Below, one piece after another: positions 7,475-14,487 of a DNA stretch of 16,890 nt. The DNA is from Ruminococcaceae bacterium UBA5295. Its GTDB lineage: Bacteria > Bacillota > Clostridia > Oscillospirales > Acutalibacteraceae. The first letter of the stretch is position 1. Each line of letters begins with the position of its first letter. A model generated the notes under the pieces. It saw nothing but the letters and a program-made list of their open reading frames with translations. It did not search any database and was not told where the DNA came from. Location: contig DHSD01000004.1 in the NCBI GenBank assembly GCA_002411365.1, positions 1 through 16,890 on the forward strand, given 5' to 3'. The position numbers and the translations under genes are program-made.

Positions 7475-7717
7475 ATGGCAGTTAAAATCAGGCTGCGCCG
7501 TGTAGGCGCAAAAAAGGCGCCTTTTTACCGCATTGTTGTCGCCGACTCACGCTTCCCGCGTGACGGACGCTTTATTGAGGAAATCGGTTATTACAATCCA
7601 ATGACAGATCCATCCGATGTAAAAGTTGATGCAGAAAAAGCAAAAAAATGGATTGCAAACGGTGCTCAACCAACTGATACTGTGAGAACGCTGCTTAAAA
7701 AGCAGGGTGTTCTTTAA
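7475..7717 (+). CDS. rpsP: 30S ribosomal protein S16
   Basis: S16 is a small-subunit ribosomal protein that binds 16S rRNA early in 30S assembly. The product has 80 residues and starts MAVKIRLRRVGAKKAPFYRI, followed by V-V-A-D-S-R-x-P-R-D-G-R-F-I-E-E-I-G-Y-Y-N-P, the family signature. ATG 7475 has GGAGGTGA at 7461-7468, a near-perfect ribosome binding site about 6 bases upstream; the in-frame GTG at 7460 is part of that leader, not the start. It lies 61 bases after ffh and 18 bases before khpA. Confidence 0.98.
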   Translation: MAVKIRLRRVGAKKAPFYRIVVADSRFPRDGRFIEEIGYYNPMTDPSDVKVDAEKAKKWIANGAQPTDTVRTLLKKQGVL

Positions 7718-7735
7718 CCCGGAGGATACAGTGCA

Positions 7736-7969
7736 ATGAAAGATTTGCTTATTGCCATCGCCCAGGGGCTTGTTGAAGACCCGTCGGCTATCCGTGTTGA
7801 TACGGATGAGCCGACAGAAGACGGAACTGTCGTTTACCATCTTCATGTAGCTGAGAATGATATGGGCCGTGTGATTGGCAAGCAGGGGCGTATTGCAAAA
7901 TCAATCCGCATAATTATGCGTGCTGCTGCTACCCGCAACAACACCCGCGTAGCTGTTGAGATCGATTGA
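7736..7969 (+). CDS. khpA: KH-domain RNA-binding protein KhpA
   Basis: KhpA (YlqC) is a small single-KH-domain protein that in streptococci and others pairs with KhpB/Jag to bind RNA and influence cell elongation and division. The 77-residue product contains the KH core V-I-G-K-Q-G-R-I-A-K, with the GxxG loop G48-K-Q-G51, and the R-I-I-M-R-A-A-A helix typical of this family. GGAGG at about 7722 precedes ATG 7736. It follows rpsP by 18 bases, as in most Bacillota. Here a terminator follows about 80 bases after the stop, and rimM and trmD, which often come next, are not present. Confidence 0.95.
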   Translation: MKDLLIAIAQGLVEDPSAIRVDTDEPTEDGTVVYHLHVAENDMGRVIGKQGRIAKSIRIIMRAAATRNNTRVAVEID

Positions 7970-8047
7970 CTCGGTTTCCATGTAGGCTGATGGCGGAGCA
8001 ATAATAATGCGGCCTCTGCATAGCAGGTTCCTGAAACAGTGATATTT

Positions 8048-8090
8048 AAGCCCGCAGGAGAGATTAAGAAGCTCCTTTCGGGCTTATTTT
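8048..8090 (+). terminator. intrinsic terminator after khpA
   Basis: AAGCCCG (8048-8054) pairs with CGGGCTT (8079-8085); inside, AGGAG (8056-8060) pairs with CTCCT (8072-8076) with a small internal mismatch. The stem is followed by a T-rich ATTTTAT tract. This should end the ylxM-ffh-rpsP-khpA transcript. I see no gene in the 78 bases between khpA and the stem. Confidence 0.82.
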
Positions 8091-8182
8091 ATACGCTGTT
8101 TTGGCAGCCGTGTGTTTTTAGTCGAACAATTTAAAGTTAAAGGCTTCTGCCTAAATCAGGCAATTTTGAGGTGAAACCTGTT

Positions 8183-9073
8183 ATGATAAACCTGCTCCTT
8201 ATTATTAACCCTGCTGCAGGGCGGTCAAAAAGAAAATCATATGTTTTCCAGGTAGCAGATTGGTTTCGCAGAAAAGGCTGCAGTGTATCGGTATTTTCAA
8301 CAACGAAAAGCGGGGATGCAGCTAAATTTGTAGAGCAATATGCATCGGAAAATGATATTATCGTATGCTGCGGCGGCGATGGCACTTTAAATGAAGTAAT
8401 CACGGGCTCAATGAAGCTTGCTGAGCGAAAACCGATAGGCTATCTGCCAGCCGGTACGACTAACGATATGGCGAAGACGCTTCACCTTCCGACCAATATC
8501 CGCAAAGCTGCACATGCCGTGCTGAGCGAAAAACCGATTTTTCAGGATGTCGGCGCATTTAATAAGACAAAGTATTTTACTTATATTGCGTCGTTCGGGG
8601 CGTTTACAAAAGTATCTTATTCAACTCCGCAGTGGCTTAAAAACCGCCTCGGGCATCTTGCCTACGTGCTTGACGGAATACGCAGTGTCGGCGAAATAAG
8701 GCCTTACCATTTAAAAGCTGAAAGCCGCGATTCTGTGTGGACGGGGAATTTTATCTTTGGAAGCATTTCCAATTCACGTTCTATTGGTGGCGTGCTTGAG
8801 CTTAAAAGCTCAGACGTAAGCCTTAATGACGGTAAATTTGAAGTGCTGCTTATAAGGGAGCCTAAGAATTTTATCGAATTTCAGGCTATTCTACACGACC
8901 TTTATCACCATAATTTCCAGAATAAACATATTGTGTTTTTCCACACAGACAGGATACGCCTTGAGTTTGACCAGCCGACAGACTGGACGCTTGACGGCGA
9001 ATATGCAGGCAATCCCCAGACGGCGGAAATCAGCAATATTCACGACGCCGTAAGGTTGATACACAGACAGTGA
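8183..9073 (+). CDS. diacylglycerol kinase family lipid kinase
   Basis: This belongs to the DagK/YegS/LCB5 family of soluble kinases that phosphorylate lipids such as diacylglycerol, feeding phosphatidic acid back into phospholipid synthesis. The product has 296 residues, a normal length. The nucleotide-binding motifs are N9-P-A-A-G13, G64-G-D-G-T-L-N-E-V72 and P-A-G-T-T-N-D95. ATG 8183 is preferred over GTG 8171 because GAGGTGA at 8168-8174 is 8 bases upstream and the Met-x-x-L-L-L-I-I-N-P beginning is typical. A 5-bp hairpin (TGCCT 8148-8152, AGGCA 8158-8162) sits just before the ribosome binding site. The gene follows the khpA terminator, so it probably has its own promoter, which I could not pick out. 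The exact lipid is not readable; the role could resemble DgkB. Confidence 0.85.
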   Translation: MINLLLIINPAAGRSKRKSYVFQVADWFRRKGCSVSVFSTTKSGDAAKFVEQYASENDIIVCCGGDGTLNEVITGSMKLAERKPIGYLPAGTTNDMAKTLHLPTNIRKAAHAVLSEKPIFQDVGAFNKTKYFTYIASFGAFTKVSYSTPQWLKNRLGHLAYVLDGIRSVGEIRPYHLKAESRDSVWTGNFIFGSISNSRSIGGVLELKSSDVSLNDGKFEVLLIREPKNFIEFQAILHDLYHHNFQNKHIVFFHTDRIRLEFDQPTDWTLDGEYAGNPQTAEISNIHDAVRLIHRQ

Positions 9074-9101
9074 AAAATATAAAAAAGATGCATTTTCAAG
9101 G

Positions 9102-9139
9102 CCCTTTTCATAGAATGTCATATCATGAATATGAAAGGG
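9102..9139 (+). promoter_or_regulatory. cupin gene leader with two exclusive hairpins, one over the ribosome binding site
   Basis: CCCTTTTCAT (9102-9111) can pair with ATGAAAGGG (9131-9139), with one bulged T, hiding the AAAGGG part of the cupin ribosome binding site (9134-9143). A second perfect 6-bp hairpin, TCATAT (9118-9123) with ATATGA (9129-9134), shares bases 9131-9134 and leaves the GGGAG free. The arrangement could act as a translational switch; that is an inference from complementarity only. Confidence 0.35.
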
Positions 9140-9151
9140 AGCCATATAGTT

Positions 9152-9604
9152 ATGATGTATAACAGGTGCCAATGCCGAGGCGGCGGCTTAAAAGATTATG
9201 GGCCGAATCCGTTTGTAATAAATATCAACCGCGCTACTTTACAGAATTCCAATTACCGCACAGCGCTGTGGACTGGGCAGCATCTTCAGCTCACACTGAT
9301 GAGTATAGCCCCAGGAAGTGACATTGGCCTTGAAGTTCACTCTGATACAGACCAGTTCCTGCGCATTGAGCAGGGATGCGGAATAGTGAAAATGGGTAGC
9401 AGCAGGGACAGCCTTACTTTCCAGAGGCAGGTTTCGGCAGGCAATGCCATTTTTGTGCCTGCCGGAACCTGGCATAATCTTGTAAACACCGGTAGTGTGC
9501 CGCTTAAGCTGTATACAATCTATTCACCGCCGGAACACCCGTTTGGCACTGTCCAGAGGACTAAGCCTGATGAGGCGGCAGCATCCAGTTCCTGCTTACG
9601 ATAG
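9152..9604 (+). CDS. single-domain cupin protein
   Basis: The 150-residue product is a one-domain cupin. It resembles a Clostridia/Bacilli group of mannose-6-phosphate-isomerase-like cupins with the block R-T-A-L-W-T-G-x-H-L-Q-L-T-L-M-S-I. Cupin motif 1 is G59-L-E-V-H63-S-D-T-D-Q-F-L-R-I-E73-x-G. Motif 2 is V-P-A-G-T-W-H108-N-L. H63, E73 and H108 are candidate metal ligands, with D65 or Q68 filling the place of the usual second His. Its substrate is unknown to me. ATG 9152 is chosen because AAAGGGAG (9134-9141) lies about 10 bases upstream; earlier in-frame ATGs at 9125 and 9131 have no such site. The N-terminal C-x-C-R-G-G-G segment is unusual for an enzyme start. It converges on plsY across a shared terminator. 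Confidence 0.82.
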   Translation: MMYNRCQCRGGGLKDYGPNPFVININRATLQNSNYRTALWTGQHLQLTLMSIAPGSDIGLEVHSDTDQFLRIEQGCGIVKMGSSRDSLTFQRQVSAGNAIFVPAGTWHNLVNTGSVPLKLYTIYSPPEHPFGTVQRTKPDEAAASSSCLR

Positions 9605-9631
9605 ACTTTCAGTTTATCGAGGATTAAAAAG

Positions 9632-9663
9632 AAGCGCCATCCGAAAGCGGGGCGCTTTTTTTC
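9632..9663. terminator. bidirectional terminator between cupin gene and plsY
   Basis: AAGCGCC (9632-9638) and CCG (9641-9643) pair with CGG (9648-9650) and GGCGCTT (9651-9657), leaving a two-base AT bulge. On the + strand the stem runs into a T-run (9656-9662). On the - strand the stem is followed by CTTCTTTTT. It can therefore end both the cupin transcript and the plsY transcript, whose stop codon is only 6 bases away. Confidence 0.88.
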
Positions 9664-9668
9664 TAATG

Positions 9669-10286
9669 TCAGAGTTTTTGCTTCCATTCTTCTATGAGGT
9701 TGCTTTTGGGTTCCGTGCCATGAGCCATTCTAAACAGAGAGTCGCGGTGCAGGATAAAGGTCACGGCAGTGCCTACAGCCATGACGAAGCCGGCTTCTGC
9801 CCCTGCAGTAAGGAAAACGGGAAGGATAAAAAGGCTTGGAATTGCGAGAGCCCCAGAAGCCGGATATTTTGTTGCTATGCGTATTACAAGGCCTGCTAAA
9901 TTTACAGCTATGCCCCAAAGCGGCAGAAAAAATATAATATATGAGCACGTTACGGCGACGCTTCTTCCTCCGCGAAATTTATGCCAGAACGGGAATCCAT
10001 GGCCGAGCGCTGCGCCTACACCTGCATATAAGACAGCCACTTTTCCAAGGGAAGGAAATAAAATGTGCCGGCAAAGCACGCATGCCAGTACGGTCTTTCC
10101 GGCGTCTCCAAGCAGGGTGATAGCGCCGCATTTTACTCCAAGAGAGTTTGTCACGTTTGCCGTGCCGGGGTTCTTTGTTCCCATCTCAAAAATACTTTTG
10201 CCTGTTTTGCGGCGCGCTACAACGTCGGCAGTAAGGAAGCAACCGCATAAGTAGCCAATCAGGATACAAAGCATTTTTATTTTCAT
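9669..10286 (-). CDS. plsY: glycerol-3-phosphate acyltransferase PlsY, divergent
   Basis: PlsY is a polytopic membrane enzyme that transfers an acyl group from acyl-phosphate to glycerol-3-phosphate, the first step of phospholipid synthesis in most Gram-positives. The product has 205 residues and about five hydrophobic segments. Three motif regions are visible: G36-T-K-N-P-G-T-A-N-V45, G95-H-G-F-P-F...K-F-R-G-G-R-S-V-A-V112 and H180-R-D-S-L-F-R-M-A-H-G-T-E-P-K194. Each departs from the form I remember (GSGNxGxTN, GGKGVAT, HxxNxxRxxxxTEPK), so this may be a divergent PlsY or a paralogue. The start at 10286 has AAAGGA (10299-10304) 12 bases upstream; the frame is open to 10331 without a better site. 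It lies downstream of the M23 peptidase gene on the same strand. Confidence 0.83.
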   Translation of the reverse strand: MKIKMLCILIGYLCGCFLTADVVARRKTGKSIFEMGTKNPGTANVTNSLGVKCGAITLLGDAGKTVLACVLCRHILFPSLGKVAVLYAGVGAALGHGFPFWHKFRGGRSVAVTCSYIIFFLPLWGIAVNLAGLVIRIATKYPASGALAIPSLFILPVFLTAGAEAGFVMAVGTAVTFILHRDSLFRMAHGTEPKSNLIEEWKQKL

Positions 10287-10410
10287 GCTGTCAGGATTTC
10301 CTTTCCGCAAGGCTGCAGTTATTTTTCCCATTCAATAAAGTTTATACTCAAAACAGCGCTTATACAAATCCAGCCGTTTTCAGCCATTTTGCCTAATGTT
10401 TAATGCCTGC

Positions 10411-11454
10411 TTATTGTGAAGGCTCGTCGGGCAGTTCAATTTCAATATTTCCGGCGCGTGTATATTCCTTTGTTTCATTGTTACGCACTACTTCGGATTG
10501 ATTCTGTCGCAGAAGCTGCGTCAGCGGGTAAGCGTTTATCCATATCTCGTTGTTGCACTCCTTCTGGCTTTCATCAAAAATAAGCTGAAGGCCAAAATGG
10601 AGGTGACTTGTTTTTATGTTGTTTACATTTTCCTTGCTGCTGTAGCCTGTGCGCCCGACGTAGCCTATCACATCTCCTGCATGGACTGTTTTGCCTGCTG
10701 CGAGACCGGCGGCATACGGCCTGTTTTGGCGCAAATGCGCATAATAATAGTATCGCTTCCGGTCAAAACTGCGTATGCCAATGCGCCATCCGCCGTACTG
10801 GTTCCAGCCGAGCGCTTCCACAAAGCCGGACTCAACCGCTATAACGGGTGTGCCTGTTGTTGCCATCATATCGTGGCCGAGGTGCGGGCGTGTATAGCCA
10901 TAAGTCCGCTTCACGCCAAAATCGTCGCACCCGCTGTATGGAAAAGTCTTTGCAATCGGTGAAAAACCGATAAGCCCATATTCCTCTTTGCCGTCTTTTC
11001 TGTATTTTCCCAGCAGGCCGCTCAAAACGGCGGAATACGCTTCGTGAAAGTAAGAAAAGTATTTCATGCCAGATGTGATTTCTGAAACGCTCTTCGTTTT
11101 AAGCTGATTTATAAATGTATCAACATCAGCACTTTTATACAGCTTAAAATTTCCGCCATACTTTACGCCGAGATAAGCGAGAATATCTATCCAGCTTATG
11201 CTGCCGCTTTCCCGGTGCGACTGGATATCAATGTCCATTGCTTTTTTGAGGGCGATATATGGAACGTTGAACTCCACATACTTTATAAAATCTTTTTTTT
11301 GTGAGGCACTTGACGAAACAGGCGAAGAATCCACTGATGCCGTAACGGCGGGCTTTGCATTCGAGCCAGGCAGCAGAGAAGCTGCCAAAAAAGCTGCAGC
11401 CAAAACTAACAGTGGAACTGCCTTATAGATATTCCTATTATTCTTACATGACAT
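10411..11454 (-). CDS. secreted M23 (LytM-type) metallopeptidase
   Basis: The 347-residue product begins with a signal-peptide-like segment: basic start, hydrophobic core at about 11-28, small residues after it. A Ser-rich linker (about 38-52) and a helical middle domain follow. The C-terminal peptidase M23 domain has the zinc-site motifs H191-x3-D195 and H284-x-H286, plus H240 in Y-Y-A-H-L, so it should be catalytically able to cut peptidoglycan cross-bridges or stem peptides. It ends in a hydrophilic tail with E-I-E-L-P-D-E-P. The ATG has GGGGGA about 6 bases upstream. Many Clostridia use such LytM proteins in cell wall remodelling or sporulation; the sequence does not say which applies. 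It lies 56 bases downstream of the sugar transferase gene, probably in one transcript. Confidence 0.88.
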   Translation of the reverse strand: MSCKNNRNIYKAVPLLVLAAAFLAASLLPGSNAKPAVTASVDSSPVSSSASQKKDFIKYVEFNVPYIALKKAMDIDIQSHRESGSISWIDILAYLGVKYGGNFKLYKSADVDTFINQLKTKSVSEITSGMKYFSYFHEAYSAVLSGLLGKYRKDGKEEYGLIGFSPIAKTFPYSGCDDFGVKRTYGYTRPHLGHDMMATTGTPVIAVESGFVEALGWNQYGGWRIGIRSFDRKRYYYYAHLRQNRPYAAGLAAGKTVHAGDVIGYVGRTGYSSKENVNNIKTSHLHFGLQLIFDESQKECNNEIWINAYPLTQLLRQNQSEVVRNNETKEYTRAGNIEIELPDEPSQ

Positions 11455-11510
11455 TATTTATCCCCCGCCATTCCGTTTTAATTTTATGAAAGGCGATGGA
11501 AAATTATAGC

Positions 11511-12185
11511 TTAAAATACAGCGGCAACGGTCTGGAACATAATTTTGATATCGTTTCCGACAGATATATCTTTCATATAATTCAGGTTGAGCTTCATTTT
11601 TGGCGGCAGTATCTTTTCTTTGTATATCTTTTCGGGGTCACCGCCGCGCTTTAACAGCCTGTCCTCATCCTTGAAAGCAATGCTGGAGGGCGCTGTAATT
11701 CCCGGGCGGATAAGCAGCGTTGCCATATCTTCTGGCGTATAGGCATCCACATAGCGGCGCACTTCAGGGCGTGGGCCAACAAGGCTCATGGTGCCGTTGA
11801 GAACGTTGAGCAGTTGGGAAAACTCGTCAAGCCGCAATTTGCGTATTATGGAGCCGACGCGCGTTATGCGCGGGTCTTTACCCATTGTGAGCGGCGGCCC
11901 TATTTTGTCCGCATCCTGCACCATGGTGCGGAACTTGTAGATTTTAAATTCTTTGTTGTAGCGGCCGACGCGTGTCTGCTTGTAAAAAACCGGGCCGGGG
12001 GAATCAAGCTTTACAGCAAGGGCAAGCACAAGCAGAAGAGGAGAAAGGATAAGAAGAATGACGGCGGATACGACAACATCGAACACGCGTTTGCATATGA
12101 GCGTAAACTTATGCGATTCCAACATCCTCCAGTATCTTTCAGTGTATTCATTTTTTATGCTTTCGGGAAACTGAGAGTATGTCAC
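11511..12185 (-). CDS. bacterial sugar transferase (polyprenyl-phosphate phosphoglycosyl transferase)
   Basis: This is a monotopic phosphoglycosyl transferase of the kind that starts capsule, exopolysaccharide or glycan assembly by moving a sugar-phosphate from a UDP-sugar to undecaprenyl phosphate. The 224-residue product has only the catalytic unit: the R-V-F-D-V-V entry, a re-entrant membrane helix (about 38-59), D61-S-P-G-P-V-F-Y-K-Q, F-K-I-Y-K-F-R-T-M88, the L-D120-E121 catalytic dyad and M-S-L-V-G-P-R-P-E141. All key residues are present. The start at 12185 has a GGAGA about 12 bases upstream; an internal Met at residue 21 has GGAGG directly against it and is unlikely. No other glycan gene is nearby, so the donor sugar and final polymer are unknown. 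It is probably first in an operon with the M23 gene and plsY. Confidence 0.92.
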   Translation of the reverse strand: MTYSQFPESIKNEYTERYWRMLESHKFTLICKRVFDVVVSAVILLILSPLLLVLALAVKLDSPGPVFYKQTRVGRYNKEFKIYKFRTMVQDADKIGPPLTMGKDPRITRVGSIIRKLRLDEFSQLLNVLNGTMSLVGPRPEVRRYVDAYTPEDMATLLIRPGITAPSSIAFKDEDRLLKRGGDPEKIYKEKILPPKMKLNLNYMKDISVGNDIKIMFQTVAAVF

Positions 12186-12242
12186 GGTCTATTCTCCATT
12201 CAGATATTTGTTTTAAGAATCGTTTTCCATATCTATTTTATC

Positions 12243-12251
12243 ATTATATCA
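12243..12251 (-). promoter_or_regulatory. candidate extended -10 promoter for the sugar transferase operon
   Basis: Read on the minus strand this is TGATATAAT, an extended -10 (TGn followed by consensus TATAAT). I see no good -35 upstream, as often happens with extended -10 promoters. It would give a leader of about 50 bases before the sugar transferase start at 12185. Confidence 0.5.
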
Positions 12252-12294
12252 TAGCTTTTAAGCATATAATATTTTTTTATTTTGGTTGTGCGTA

Positions 12295-12324
12295 TTTACA
12301 ACCTGCCTTTTTCGATGCTATACT
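12295..12324 (+). promoter_or_regulatory. candidate promoter for the glucokinase-epimerase pair
   Basis: TTTACA (12295-12300) and TATACT (12319-12324) are spaced 18 bases apart, each matching consensus at 5 of 6 positions. Transcription would start near 12331, about 35 bases before the glucokinase ATG. It lies back to back with the minus-strand promoter in the same 179-base gap. Confidence 0.6.
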
Positions 12325-12364
12325 GATAAATAATGTTTAATATCTCGGAAAGAAGGGCGGCAGG

Positions 12365-13312
12365 ATGTACTATCTTGGCATAGACCTTGGAGGAACTAAT
12401 ATTGCGGCCGGAGTCGTTGATAAAGACCGCCGTCTAACGGTGAAAACGAGCTGCAGGACAAAGATTTCATCTTCTGAAGGTGAAATCTGCGGTCAGCTTG
12501 CCGATGCGGCGAAGCGCACACTGCAAAAGGCAGGCTTGACTTTGGATGACATTCCATATATAGGGATCGGGAGTCCGGGTACGGTAAACAGAGCTACTGG
12601 TATCATCGAATATTCGAATAATCTTCATTTTAGCAATTTGCCGCTACAGAAACTTCTGCAGGAAAAGCTCGGTAAAAAAGTGATACTTGAGAACGACGCA
12701 AATGCCGCAGCGTATGGCGAATATAAGGCAGGTGCGCTCCGCGGCGCAAAAATCGGTATGGCGATAACGCTTGGCACAGGCATTGGCAGCGGCATAATCA
12801 TTGACGGAAAGATACTTGCCGGAAGCAATTTTGCGGGCGGCGAAATGGGCCATATGGTTATAGTAACAGGCGGCCGCCTCTGCACATGCGGCCGCCATGG
12901 CTGCTGGGAGGCCTATGCGTCGGCAACAGGGCTGATAAAGGCAACGCAGGAAGCAATGGAGAAAGACAAATCTTCAGCCATGTGGGAAATAACAGGCGGC
13001 GACCTGCAGAAAGTCGACGGCCGCACAGCGTTCCAGGCACAACGGCAGGGTGATGTATCCGCAAAAGCCGTTGTGGAAGAATACATAACATATCTTGCCT
13101 GCGGCATTACAAACTGCATTAACATTTTTCAGCCGGATATTTTATGCATCGGCGGAGGCATCAGCAATGAAGGTGACCCGCTGATGGTGCCGCTGAAAGA
13201 GAAAGTTAAAAATGAAGTGTACTCTAAAAATTCTGAGCGTCAGACTGCTATATGCCGCGCGCAACTTGGTAATGATGCCGGCATTTTGGGTGCCGCGCTT
13301 TTAGGAGAATAA
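12365..13312 (+). CDS. glcK: ROK-family glucokinase
   Basis: This kinase phosphorylates glucose (possibly other hexoses) with ATP in the cytoplasm. The product has 315 residues, normal for the family. The phosphate-binding D7-L-G-G-T-N12, catalytic E109-N-D111, the second phosphate motif L-G-T-G-I-G-S-G, and G-G-E-M-G-H162 are present. The ROK zinc site is complete: H162, C172, C174 and C179 in C-T-C-G-R-H-G-C-W-E. It has no N-terminal DNA-binding domain, so it is a kinase and not an XylR/NagC-type repressor. An AAGG precedes the ATG by about 10 bases. The aldose 1-epimerase gene follows after 38 bases, so the two are likely co-expressed. Glucose specificity is inferred from the family. Confidence 0.92.
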   Translation: MYYLGIDLGGTNIAAGVVDKDRRLTVKTSCRTKISSSEGEICGQLADAAKRTLQKAGLTLDDIPYIGIGSPGTVNRATGIIEYSNNLHFSNLPLQKLLQEKLGKKVILENDANAAAYGEYKAGALRGAKIGMAITLGTGIGSGIIIDGKILAGSNFAGGEMGHMVIVTGGRLCTCGRHGCWEAYASATGLIKATQEAMEKDKSSAMWEITGGDLQKVDGRTAFQAQRQGDVSAKAVVEEYITYLACGITNCINIFQPDILCIGGGISNEGDPLMVPLKEKVKNEVYSKNSERQTAICRAQLGNDAGILGAALLGE

Positions 13313-13350
13313 CAGTTTGCAATATTGAAAAAAACGGGATGAAATAAGTT

Positions 13351-14412
13351 ATGAGCATAAATATTTGTTCATTCGGTAGGCTTGCGGATGGAACTGCAGT
13401 TGAATGTTGCACACTTAAAAATAACAACGGAATGTCAGCCGATTTTCTAACTTATGGCTGCCGCATAGCAAGGCTGTATGTCCCAAACCGTGATGGTAAA
13501 CCGGAAAACGTAGTGCTTGGCCATGATACAATAAGTGAATATGAAAGAAAGGGCGACGTCTTTGGGGCTGTGGTAGGCCGTTTTGCCAACCGCATTAAAG
13601 GTGCCGAGTTTAAAATAGGGGGAAAAAGCTACAGCCTGCCAAAAAGTGAAGGTGAGAATGCCCTGCACAGCAGTCCAGGCGGTTTCCAGAACCGTGTTTG
13701 GTGCATAAAGTGCAGCAATAATGACAGCGATGCGCCGTCAATAACATTTTCGTACCACAGCTCAGATGGGGAAGGCGGTTTCCCGGGAAATGTAGATGTC
13801 AGTGTGACATACACGCTTTCAACAGATAATGCATTGATAATTGAATATAAAGCTAAATCTGACGCTGAAACGCCTCTTAACCTCACAAACCACACATATT
13901 TCAACATTACAGGGAGTTCTGTTAAAGACATACTCTCGCTTGAACTTCAGGTAAATGCTGATGCCATTACGGAAACAGATGAAGAACAAATACCTACTGG
14001 CAGGCTCATTCCAGTTAGCGGGACGCCATTCGATTTCAGGAAAGCAAAGACGATAGGGCAGAATATCCGTGACCAGCACCCTTACCTGCAGGCATGCGGC
14101 GGATACGATAATAATTTTGCGCTTGGATTTTCCGTAGGGGTCCGCAACGTCGCAGAGATTCATGATGCGGCAAGTGGCAGGCGGATGCTTGTTTTCACTG
14201 ATTTGCCAGGGTTGCAGGTGTATACGGCAAATTCTTTTTTGCCGTATACAAAAGGCATTGGCGGAAAGCTACTGAAACCCCACAATGCCGTCTGCATGGA
14301 AACACAGTTTTATCCAGACTCAGTTCACAGGCCGGAGTTCCCTTATGAGAACCTGAAAACGGACAAGCCATTTCATAGCACTACAATTTATAAATTCACT
14401 ATAGACAAATAA
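13351..14412 (+). CDS. galM: aldose 1-epimerase (mutarotase)
   Basis: The enzyme interconverts alpha and beta anomers of glucose or galactose, feeding kinases and the Leloir pathway. The 353-residue product has the family blocks in order: V-V-G-R-F-A-N-R-I, N-A-L-H106-S-S-P-G-G, N-L-T-N-H181-T-Y-F-N, Y-D-N-N-F-A-L and V-C-M-E317-T-Q-F-Y-P-D. H181 (general acid) and E317 (general base) match the catalytic pair of GalM enzymes, with H106 in the sugar site. A GGGATGA lies about 9 bases before the ATG at 13351. It follows the ROK glucokinase by 38 bases, which supports a shared role in hexose entry. No galK or galT is in the window, so galactose use cannot be judged. Confidence 0.94.
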   Translation: MSINICSFGRLADGTAVECCTLKNNNGMSADFLTYGCRIARLYVPNRDGKPENVVLGHDTISEYERKGDVFGAVVGRFANRIKGAEFKIGGKSYSLPKSEGENALHSSPGGFQNRVWCIKCSNNDSDAPSITFSYHSSDGEGGFPGNVDVSVTYTLSTDNALIIEYKAKSDAETPLNLTNHTYFNITGSSVKDILSLELQVNADAITETDEEQIPTGRLIPVSGTPFDFRKAKTIGQNIRDQHPYLQACGGYDNNFALGFSVGVRNVAEIHDAASGRRMLVFTDLPGLQVYTANSFLPYTKGIGGKLLKPHNAVCMETQFYPDSVHRPEFPYENLKTDKPFHSTTIYKFTIDK

Positions 14413-14420
14413 CGCAGCGA

Positions 14421-14446
14421 CTGGCCTGTGAAAATGCGTTGGCCAG
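14421..14446 (+). other. inverted repeat after the epimerase gene
   Basis: CTGGCC (14421-14426) and GGCCAG (14441-14446) form a 6-bp GC-rich stem with a 14-base loop, 9 bases after the epimerase stop. The downstream sequence (ATATTTT, about 14455-14461) is only modestly T-rich and 8 bases away, so this is a weak terminator at best and could allow read-through into the PAP2 gene. Confidence 0.4.
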
Positions 14447-14487
14447 CTGTAGAAATATTTTAGGGGGAGATAGCGATTAACAGATCC

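Noticed and set aside
7970..8047. Possible rimM remnant or tiny gene after khpA
   Set aside because: Short ATG frames here stop within a few codons and show no RimM-like sequence.
10341..10367. Minus-strand promoter for plsY (TTGTAT and TATAAA)
   Set aside because: The spacer is only 15 bases and both boxes are imperfect; not strong enough to list.
10498..10962. Plus-strand open frame opposite the M23 peptidase
   Set aside because: Cys-rich translation overlaps the catalytic domain of the real minus-strand gene; no start signal and no motif.
11503..11508. Minus-strand TATAAT upstream of the M23 gene
   Set aside because: No -35 at a usable distance and no TGn extension; read-through from the sugar transferase gene is a simpler explanation.
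11814..12254. Plus-strand open frame opposite the sugar transferase
   Set aside because: Antisense to conserved catalytic motifs; no ribosome binding site or recognisable domain.
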